DNA of 6,599 nt. It comes from Bacillota bacterium (GTDB taxonomy: Bacteria > Bacillota_I > Bacilli_A > Acholeplasmatales > UBA5453). Position numbers and translations under genes: made by a program. The stretch is taken from positions 1 to 6,599 of the forward strand of contig JAEZHT010000012.1 in the NCBI GenBank assembly GCA_023436805.1, written 5' to 3'. The notes under the pieces were generated by a model. The model was given only the letters and a program-made list of their open reading frames with translations. It ran no database searches and was not told the DNA's origin. Each line of letters starts with the position of its first letter. Positions within the stretch are counted from its first letter, which is position 1. Shown here one piece after another: positions 1 through 5,697 of the stretch.

Positions 1-18
1 CGTACAGGCATTCGAACT

Positions 19-1206
19 TTAGCTCTTATATGGAGCGAAGTTGATGTTAGAGAATGCTGGGCTGGTTTCAGCTTTGTAACCAGACTTGAAGATTAAGTCA
101 TAAGTCTTTTGTTTGTTGGTAATAACCAATTCATCGATGAGTGTGTAAGCTGTGTTAACGCCATCAATTTTCGGACCACCTGTTAAACCAGTTAAACCAG
201 CGACGCCATCGATTACGTTTTTAGCAATCTTCACTGAGTCTTTAACTAATTTAGAGGTATCTTTGAATACTGTATGTGTTTGAACGCCTTTCCCCTTAAC
301 GGTATCGCCCATCAAGCTTGCAAGTGCAACGTCTGAAGCATCTTGGCCAGTGGTATAGTAACCAGCGTAAGGTGTGGACATCTTAGCAAATTCTTGACGA
401 ATTGCTTGAGATGTGTCATCATTTGGTGCTAAGACGAATACGTCGTCTGAACTCTTCTTAGAAGCAAGTTGTGCAACCAATGCAGCGGCTTTATTCCCAG
501 CAGTTTCAGCATTCCAGTCAGTATCGACAGGTAGCATAGCAGCTTGTAACGCAGTCTTAGCAGCATCAGTGAATGTAGCTTCTGTATAGAAACCTAAGCT
601 TGAGAATGTATCATTTACGTTGATGATATTGAACATATCGAAATGAGGTTGGATCATTTCCATAGCACCACCAAAGAAATAAGTCGCATTCGGCCAGTCA
701 GCAACTCTACCAGCAAAAATCGCTAAGTCAGCTTTATTAGAAGCGGAATAACCTTTTGCAATCGCTTGTTGAACAAGGTGTCCACCTTGAGCTTTACCAA
801 CATTCCAGCTATTGAAAGTGGTATAGTAGTCTGCGATGACTGTAAGGTCTTTTTTAGCCATACGGTCATGAGCAATGACAGTGACGCCAGCGTCTTTAGC
901 AGCTTGAACTGCACCAGCACCGGAACCTTCAACTGTGATGATAATGACTTTTGCACCATTAGCAATCAAAGCTTCGAAATTTTGCTTTTCTTTTGCTTCA
1001 TCGCCATCAGAGAATAGAATTTCATATTCATATCCTTTGCCTAACTTATCCAATTCTTCTTTAAAGAACTTGCCATCTTGGTTTGCCCAACGTTCTTCTG
1101 AAGCATCTGGTAATACGACACCGATCTTAATAGTCTTTTTTGTACCGCATGCGGACAAAATGAGACCGGCTAAAACGATAAACATTAAGCCATAAATCTT
1201 TTTCAT
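19..1206 (-). CDS. chvE: Sugar-binding lipoprotein of the ABC transporter, ChvE/XylF type
   Basis: Extracytoplasmic, membrane-anchored binding protein (periplasmic binding protein type I fold) that delivers a monosaccharide to the permease. A lipoprotein signal is clear: MKK, a hydrophobic core, then LSAC at residues 17-20 with C20 as the lipidated residue. The mature part starts with a short linker and the strand KIGVVLP (27-33). Family-typical positions include ERW (38-40), a sugar-contact region in ChvE-like proteins, IAHDRM (111-116), YYTTFNSWNVG (127-137), LAPNDDTSQAI (259-269), TTGQDAS (285-291) and VFKDTSKLVKDS (313-324). At 395 residues it is longer than Agrobacterium ChvE (about 354); part of the excess seems to be an insertion near residues 204-228. 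It is the last gene of the operon, an unusual place for a binding protein. The xylAB context suggests xylose; ChvE relatives also bind glucose, galactose or arabinose, so specificity is open. The stop is TAA at 19-21. Confidence 0.92.
   Translation of the reverse strand: MKKIYGLMFIVLAGLILSACGTKKTIKIGVVLPDASEERWANQDGKFFKEELDKLGKGYEYEILFSDGDEAKEKQNFEALIANGAKVIIITVEGSGAGAVQAAKDAGVTVIAHDRMAKKDLTVIADYYTTFNSWNVGKAQGGHLVQQAIAKGYSASNKADLAIFAGRVADWPNATYFFGGAMEMIQPHFDMFNIINVNDTFSSLGFYTEATFTDAAKTALQAAMLPVDTDWNAETAGNKAAALVAQLASKKSSDDVFVLAPNDDTSQAIRQEFAKMSTPYAGYYTTGQDASDVALASLMGDTVKGKGVQTHTVFKDTSKLVKDSVKIAKNVIDGVAGLTGLTGGPKIDGVNTAYTLIDELVITNKQKTYDLIFKSGYKAETSPAFSNINFAPYKS
182..199 (-). repeat. Perfect 9-base tandem duplication inside the binding-protein gene
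   Basis: The plus strand shows GTTAAACCA twice in a row. It adds the repeated tripeptide in GLTGLTGG (residues 337-344) without changing the frame. It is probably a small slippage duplication in a surface loop near the C terminus. Confidence 0.6.
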
Positions 1207-1212
1207 ATTTTT

Positions 1213-1218
1213 CTCCTT
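1213..1218 (-). promoter_or_regulatory. Strong ribosome binding site of the sugar-binding protein gene
   Basis: The minus strand reads AAGGAG inside an A-rich run, 6 bases before the ATG at 1204-1206. It is the closest match in the window to the consensus Shine-Dalgarno sequence and supports this ATG as the start. It fits high translation of a binding protein. Confidence 0.8.
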
Positions 1219-1229
1219 TTTTATATGAT

Positions 1230-1246
1230 AAGTGTGCTTGACACTT
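1230..1246 (-). promoter_or_regulatory. Short hairpin between permease and binding-protein genes
   Basis: A perfect 6-base inverted repeat (AAGTGT / ACACTT) with a 5-base loop sits in the 47-base gap, the largest in the operon. The transcript after it reads AUCAUAU and has no U tract, so it is not a standard terminator. It could act as an mRNA-processing or 3'-stabilising stem that separates expression of the last gene from the rest. The stem is short and could be chance. Confidence 0.35.
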
Positions 1247-1253
1247 TAATCCC

Positions 1254-2669
1254 TTAACGTATTAAACCTTGAAAATCTTCATGCTTCGCATTTCTAACCT
1301 TTTCTTTAATACGGTTATAAATACCTTGAGCACTGGTCACAGCATATTCATATTCCAATGTGTTCTTGCCATCTTTTTTAGCTTTGGATAATGCGGATTT
1401 AGCATGTGCATAATTACGACTGGCTTCCATAAGTTCTTGGTGATGTTGTTTATTCGCATAATACACACCAACCAAATCGATTGTACGAACGTTTCTGGTA
1501 TAAATATCAAATATAACTGCTAACAATAACACAGTACCTAATACAATGGGTTCAATATTCGCGTTAACGCCTGAGAGTGCCATCCCGTTTTTCAAGGACA
1601 TCATAACGACCGAACCAATGACTGCATTCACAACCTTACCAACCCCACCATTGGCGGATGTACCACCGATGTAGGCTGCAGCAATCGCATACAGTTCCCA
1701 GAATGGGCCATGGTTAGGTGATGTGTTTTGTACATAAGATGCATACATGACACCTGAGATTAGCGATAGAATCCCCATCGAGATGAACACGATGATGATG
1801 ATTGCTTTGACATTGATACCTGACAATTCAGCCGCTTCTGGGTTACCACCAACGGCATATATGCGTCTACCTAACACAGTTTGAGTAGTGAAAATGTGAT
1901 AAATCACAACCACAGCTACGGTAATCATCAACAACCATGAAATCCCTCGATAAATCGCTAAATTGTAAGTGATGAATAAAACCATCACAATGAGAAATAT
2001 CAGTTTAGTCAAAAATACTTCAGGTATTTCGACTGGAATATTCAATTTTATATTCTTGATTCGTTTTCGAATGGAAAACACCAAAATGAAAAGAATAACA
2101 ATGACACCAATTGAAAATGTCAATAGGTTAAGTTCCCCAACGATGTTGTCTGTTAAGTAACCAATTCCTAATTTATTAAAGAATTCATTGGAGGTGGAAA
2201 TGGTTCTGTTGTTTGTGCGATTCATCAAGAAACCTTTGAAAATGAACATCCCTGCCAAGGTAACGACAAACGATGGTACTTTAATTTTTGCAATCAAGAA
2301 TCCCTTGATAAACCCGACTACGATCGTAATCACTAAACCCGCTGCCAGTGCAAATACGACTGGCCAATTTTGGTTTTCTACAGCAACCACCACATATGCC
2401 CCAAGGAAAGCGCCTAAGTAACCTACGGATAAATCGATTTGTCTTGTGACAATGACAAGCGTCATACCGACGGCGAGTACAGCGACATACGCCGTTTGAT
2501 TGAGCAAGTTGGTGAAATTAATTGGTCCTAAAAAGACCCCTTGTGTCATCACCTGGAATGTGATGAAAATGACTGCTAATGCGATATACATCCCATAATC
2601 TCGAATGTTCGAACGGAACAAGGATATCAACGTTAACACATATTTTAATATTGGGTTAATTTTCTTCAT
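1254..2669 (-). CDS. mmsB: Monosaccharide ABC transporter permease, MmsB/GguB/XylH type, with C-terminal extension
   Basis: Integral membrane subunit (BPD_transp_2 type) of the CUT2 sugar importer; it forms the pore and docks on the ATPase encoded just upstream. It has 471 residues. About ten to twelve hydrophobic segments can be seen, for example near 27-45, 60-76, 82-97, 102-124, 132-150, 181-199, 220-239, 244-260, 288-309, 344-363 and 373-390. Family motifs include RQIDLSVG (76-83), VPSFVVTLAGM (131-141), YRGI (240-243), GGNPEAAELSGINV (274-287, the cytoplasmic coupling-loop region) and AAYIGGTSANGGVG (331-344). The conserved membrane domain ends near residue 392, where E. coli XylH (about 393 residues) stops. 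Roughly 79 further residues (393-471) form a charged, Lys/Glu/Ala-rich, probably helical tail of unknown role, in frame and with no sign of a frameshift. The ATG at 2669 lies 10 bases after the ATPase stop, with a good ribosome site. The stop is TAA at 1254-1256. Confidence 0.93.
   Translation of the reverse strand: MKKINPILKYVLTLISLFRSNIRDYGMYIALAVIFITFQVMTQGVFLGPINFTNLLNQTAYVAVLAVGMTLVIVTRQIDLSVGYLGAFLGAYVVVAVENQNWPVVFALAAGLVITIVVGFIKGFLIAKIKVPSFVVTLAGMFIFKGFLMNRTNNRTISTSNEFFNKLGIGYLTDNIVGELNLLTFSIGVIVILFILVFSIRKRIKNIKLNIPVEIPEVFLTKLIFLIVMVLFITYNLAIYRGISWLLMITVAVVVIYHIFTTQTVLGRRIYAVGGNPEAAELSGINVKAIIIIVFISMGILSLISGVMYASYVQNTSPNHGPFWELYAIAAAYIGGTSANGGVGKVVNAVIGSVVMMSLKNGMALSGVNANIEPIVLGTVLLLAVIFDIYTRNVRTIDLVGVYYANKQHHQELMEASRNYAHAKSALSKAKKDGKNTLEYEYAVTSAQGIYNRIKEKVRNAKHEDFQGLIR
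1257..1493 (-). other. Extra charged C-terminal tail of the permease (residues 393-471)
   Basis: This part of the permease gene encodes sequence beyond the last membrane segment, starting TRNVRTIDLVGVYY. It is hydrophilic, rich in Lys, Glu, Ala and Asn, with stretches such as ASRNYAHAKSALSKAKK and NRIKEKVRNAK that look like two amphipathic helices separated by a KDGKNT turn. It is expected on the cytoplasmic side. I recognise no domain. The boundaries come from my reading of hydrophobicity and from recalled XylH/GguB lengths. Confidence 0.6.
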
Positions 2670-2674
2670 AACAG

Positions 2675-2681
2675 TCCCCCT
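2675..2681 (-). promoter_or_regulatory. Ribosome binding site of the permease gene, overlapping the ATPase stop
   Basis: The minus strand reads AGGGGGA, 5 bases before the permease ATG. Its first two bases are part of the preceding gene's TAG stop. The layout is almost the same as at the xylA-xylB junction, which suggests coupled translation of ATPase and permease (inference). Confidence 0.7.
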
Positions 2682-4191
2682 ATAATGTAGCTTTCTCTAA
2701 GATTTTTTCTGGGGTCGCATCTTCAATGTTGAATTCTGCGGTTTGTACCCCTTCAGCAATCACATAGACTCGATCACACATGCCCATGATTTCTGGTAAT
2801 TCCGATGAAATCAGTAGGATACTCATCCCTGAAGCGACCAATTGGTTGATGATGGTGTATATTTCATATTTCGCACCGACATCGATCCCGCGGGTAGGTT
2901 CATCTAGAATGAGAATTTTCGGTTCAGAGAATAACCATTTGCCAACTTGAACTTTTTGTTGATTACCCCCACTCAGGTTTTTAACCTTTTGTAAAATGGT
3001 TGGTGTTTTAATGTTCAAGTCTTTGACGTATTTCTCTGTATGTTGGGCTTGATTGATGAAATTTAAGAAGCCCATACTCGATATTTTTTGTAACGCGGTA
3101 ATGGTGATGTTTTGACCAATGTCTTCGGCTAAAATCAATCCATCTCGCTTGCGGTCTTCAGAGACGTATGCAATGCCATGTTTGATGGCGTCTTGAGGTG
3201 ATTTAAGGCTGACTTTTTGGTCATAAACGATGACGCTTCCTGTGAGTTTATAATTATCTAAGTTGCCAAAAATGGTATGAGCCAGCTCCGTACGCCCTGC
3301 CCCCATCAATCCAGCAACCCCAACGACTTCTCCCTTACGGATATGGATGTTGGAATCATTCACAACATAACGATTGATTTCCTTGGAAAAAGCATTCAAA
3401 TGTACGGTTTGGAAGACCACGGGTCCACCTAGATATTTGGGTCTTTTTGGAAAGATATCTTCAATCTCACGGCCAACCATGTTTCTAATGATTTCTTGTT
3501 CATTGATTTGGTCTTTGGATAATCTGGTAATAACTTTACCATCACGAATGACAGTTAAGGAATCAGCGATCTTTTGAACCTCTTTGAGTTTATGAGAAAT
3601 CATGATGGATGTGATACCTTTGGATTTTAAAGATACCAATAAATTGAGTAAATTTTCACTGTCGGATTCATTGAGTGCTGCGGTTGGTTCATCCAAAATG
3701 AGTAATTTAACGTTTTGACTGAGTGCTTTCGCGATTTCAATCAATTGTTGTTTACCAACCCCAAGTGATCCTACCAGTTGATAAATGTCTATTTTCAAAC
3801 CAACCATATCTAAATAATATTTTGCTAGTCTACGGGTTTCATCCCAATTCACAAAGGATTTCCCATTTTCGTGGCCTACGAATATATTTTCATAAATCGA
3901 TAAATCCGGAAACAAAGCCAACTCTTGGTTAATGATGATGATCCCGCAATCCACAGAATCTTTGATGTTTTGAAAATGCTTGGTATGATTTTGAAAAACG
4001 ATGTCACCTGAATAACTACCGGAAGGATAAATCCCGGACAAAACTTTCATGAGGGTGGATTTGCCCGCCCCATTTTCTCCAACGATGAAGTGGATTTCAC
4101 CTTCTTCTACGTATAAGTTGACATTATCTAGAGCTCTAACGCCAGGAAATGTTTTTGTGATGTTGTGCATCTCTAAAATTTTATTTTTCAA
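2680..4191 (-). CDS. mmsA: Monosaccharide ABC transporter ATP-binding protein, MmsA/GguA/XylG type
   Basis: Double-domain ATPase of a CUT2 (ribose/xylose-type) sugar importer, at the inner face of the membrane. With the preferred TTG start it has 503 residues and begins MKNKILEMHNITKTF, matching the usual family N terminus; the ATG at 4221 would add 10 residues and overlap xylB by 17 bases. NBD1: Walker A GENGAGKST (38-46), Q-loop Q89, a degenerate signature LGVGKQQ (143-149), Walker B LLILDEP (163-169) and switch His H200. NBD2: a degenerate Walker A GLMGAGRTE (294-302, Arg for Lys), canonical signature LSGGNQQK (406-413), Walker B ILILDEPTRGID (426-437), and Ser for the switch His in ISSELPE (461-467). 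This asymmetry, with NBD1 Walker A/B and NBD2 signature intact, is normal for RbsA/XylG/GguA proteins and implies one main hydrolytic site. NESDS (175-179), LMGAGRTE and MGMCDR resemble GguA/MmsA more than E. coli XylG (comparison from memory). Operon context suggests xylose as a substrate. The stop is TAG at 2680-2682. Confidence 0.93.
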   Translation of the reverse strand: MKNKILEMHNITKTFPGVRALDNVNLYVEEGEIHFIVGENGAGKSTLMKVLSGIYPSGSYSGDIVFQNHTKHFQNIKDSVDCGIIIINQELALFPDLSIYENIFVGHENGKSFVNWDETRRLAKYYLDMVGLKIDIYQLVGSLGVGKQQLIEIAKALSQNVKLLILDEPTAALNESDSENLLNLLVSLKSKGITSIMISHKLKEVQKIADSLTVIRDGKVITRLSKDQINEQEIIRNMVGREIEDIFPKRPKYLGGPVVFQTVHLNAFSKEINRYVVNDSNIHIRKGEVVGVAGLMGAGRTELAHTIFGNLDNYKLTGSVIVYDQKVSLKSPQDAIKHGIAYVSEDRKRDGLILAEDIGQNITITALQKISSMGFLNFINQAQHTEKYVKDLNIKTPTILQKVKNLSGGNQQKVQVGKWLFSEPKILILDEPTRGIDVGAKYEIYTIINQLVASGMSILLISSELPEIMGMCDRVYVIAEGVQTAEFNIEDATPEKILEKATL

Positions 4192-4197
4192 CGATTT

Positions 4198-4203
4198 CAC
4201 CTC
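4198..4203 (-). promoter_or_regulatory. Ribosome binding site that sets a TTG start for the transporter ATPase
   Basis: The minus strand reads GAGGTG, one base after the xylB TAA stop and 6 bases before a TTG codon at 4189-4191. The only upstream ATG in this frame (4219-4221) lies inside xylB and is preceded by a pyrimidine-mixed stretch (CAGCCGTAA) with no Shine-Dalgarno sequence. The site therefore points to TTG as the start. Confidence 0.72.
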
Positions 4204-4204
4204 G

Positions 4205-5683
4205 TTAGTCTTCAAGGGCATTTACGGCTGTAAATAGCGCTTGAATAGATGGGTATATGCTTGTGAATACTTGATATTTTTTCTGATATTTTGAAACAAG
4301 ATTTGGATTAGGTGTGAACACATCTTTTTCTTGAATGATGGTTTCGCAAGCTTCTGCAATACTTGGGTAGGTTTGATTCCCAACCATTGCTAAAATCGCT
4401 GCCCCTAATGATGGCCCTTCTTCTATTTCAATCGTGGATACTTTGACATTCATGATGTCAGAAATCATCTGAGCCCATACTTTGCTTTTCGCCCCACCAC
4501 CAGTAATTCTCAATTCGTGGATTTGGGTACCTAAGTTTTGAATCAGTTCAAGGATTTGTTTTAAACCGAACGTAACGCCTTCAACCAAGGCACGGTCCAT
4601 ATGTTCTTTTCGGTGTTGAAGTTGTAACCCAAAGAACACACCACGTGCATAAGGGTCATTGATTGGTGCACGTTCACCACTCAAATATGGTAAAAAGTAC
4701 AATGGGGTTTCAATCGGTGTTTTGTCAATCTTTTCAAAGAAGTCACCATAATTGAATGTTTTAAATACTTTTTCACTCCACCAATTGAGTGCGCCAGCTG
4801 CAGACAACATGACGCCCATCATATGGTACTTTCCATTGGCGTGACGGTAGGATTGTAAATAGGATTTTTGATCGACTTTGTACGTATCCATCGCGACGAA
4901 TACCACACCACTGGTACCTAGTGAGATGCTACACTTACCATCTTCAACAATACCAACCCCAACCGCACCTACGGCTTGGTCACCACCGCCAATAACGATT
5001 TTTACTGGTACGGTGAGTTTGAGTTGAGTTTGAATATCCTTTTTCAATAAACCAACCACTTCGTGGCTTTTGTAAACCTTGGGTAGTTGTTTTTCTGTGA
5101 TGCCTAATATCTTTAACATTTCTGGATGATATGTGCCATTTAAACAGTCATAATACAATGTGCCTGATACATCGCTTTCATCTGTCGCAAACACACCCGT
5201 CAATTGATAAGCAATATAATCTTTGGGTAACATGATTTTTCTTATCTTTTTGAAATTACTCGGTTCATGGTTTTTTACCCACAAGACTTTAGGTGCTGTT
5301 AGTCCAGTCAAGGATATGTTGCCTGTCCAAGCTTGAAGTTTTTCATAACCCAAGGTTTGATTGAGATAATTGTTTTCATCGATGGTTCTTTGGTCATTCC
5401 ACAATATGGCTGGTCGTATGACTTGGTCTGCTTCGTCGAGCAGTACCAATCCATGCATCTGACCCGAAAAACCAATGGCTTCAATTTCATGTTCATGATT
5501 TTTGACCAATTCTTGTAAGCCATCCATGACTTGAACATACCAATCGTTTGGGTTTTGTTCAGTCCACATGGGTTTAGGCATCGACAATTCATATGAGCGG
5601 GTTGTGGTATGGACCACTTGTCCGTTTTTTGTAACTAAAATCAGTTTTACGCCGGATGTCCCGAGATCGATGCCAATAAACAT
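4205..5683 (-). CDS. xylB: Xylulokinase XylB (FGGY family)
   Basis: Cytoplasmic kinase (EC 2.7.1.17) that phosphorylates D-xylulose with ATP to D-xylulose 5-phosphate. The 492 residues match the usual FGGY length (E. coli XylB is about 484). Visible motifs, in order: N-terminal phosphate-binding loop GIDLGTSG (residues 4-11); SGQMHG (73-78), which in XylB contacts the sugar; ILWNDQR (93-99); LPKDYIAYQLTG (152-163); GGGDQAVGA (232-240) with D235 as the expected catalytic base; the second ATPase-fold phosphate loop SLGTSG (254-259); YLSGERAP (333-340); an FGGY signature-2-like stretch starting GVFFGL (348-353) and ending near E368; and the adenosine-site TGGGAKS (394-400). The QMH sugar-site motif and the neighbouring xylA favour xylulokinase over glycerol, ribulo- or gluconokinase. 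The ATG at 5683 has a fitting ribosome site and leads straight into the conserved fold. The stop is TAA at 4205-4207. Confidence 0.96.
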   Translation of the reverse strand: MFIGIDLGTSGVKLILVTKNGQVVHTTTRSYELSMPKPMWTEQNPNDWYVQVMDGLQELVKNHEHEIEAIGFSGQMHGLVLLDEADQVIRPAILWNDQRTIDENNYLNQTLGYEKLQAWTGNISLTGLTAPKVLWVKNHEPSNFKKIRKIMLPKDYIAYQLTGVFATDESDVSGTLYYDCLNGTYHPEMLKILGITEKQLPKVYKSHEVVGLLKKDIQTQLKLTVPVKIVIGGGDQAVGAVGVGIVEDGKCSISLGTSGVVFVAMDTYKVDQKSYLQSYRHANGKYHMMGVMLSAAGALNWWSEKVFKTFNYGDFFEKIDKTPIETPLYFLPYLSGERAPINDPYARGVFFGLQLQHRKEHMDRALVEGVTFGLKQILELIQNLGTQIHELRITGGGAKSKVWAQMISDIMNVKVSTIEIEEGPSLGAAILAMVGNQTYPSIAEACETIIQEKDVFTPNPNLVSKYQKKYQVFTSIYPSIQALFTAVNALED

Positions 5684-5691
5684 ATGATGTG

Positions 5692-5697
5692 TCCCCT
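5692..5697 (-). promoter_or_regulatory. Ribosome binding site of xylB, overlapping the xylA stop
   Basis: The minus strand reads AGGGGA, 8 bases before the xylB ATG. Its first two bases belong to the xylA TAG stop codon. Pairing with the 16S tail needs a G-U wobble. The overlap suggests that ribosomes finishing xylA help start xylB (inference). Confidence 0.7.

Noticed and set aside
1..18. Minus-strand AGTTCGAATG just after the last stop, resembling a tRNA T-loop
   Set aside because: Only 18 bases are visible, and no paired T-stem or acceptor stem can be shown.
766..1195. Two overlapping plus-strand open frames of 83 and 86 codons opposite the binding-protein gene
   Set aside because: Both lie wholly antisense to a well-supported gene and have no ribosome site or family resemblance.
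1238..1265. Plus-strand promoter with a perfect TTGACA and TATTAA at 16-base spacing, which would make RNA antisense to the permease 3' end
   Set aside because: The -10 matches only four of six positions, the TTGACA lies within the hairpin repeat, and there is no plus-strand gene. A chance match is likely.
3991..4005. Possible cre site (GAAAAACGATGTCA) inside the ATPase gene
   Set aside because: It lacks the leading TG and is not palindromic enough; it lies deep in coding sequence.
2680..4191. Degenerate Walker A (GAGRT) and missing switch His in the second ATPase domain, read as damage
   Set aside because: This asymmetry is normal for the RbsA/XylG/GguA group of double ATPases.
5308..5592. 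A 94-codon open frame on the minus strand within xylB
   Set aside because: It is an out-of-frame shadow of xylB, with no ribosome site and no recognisable protein features.
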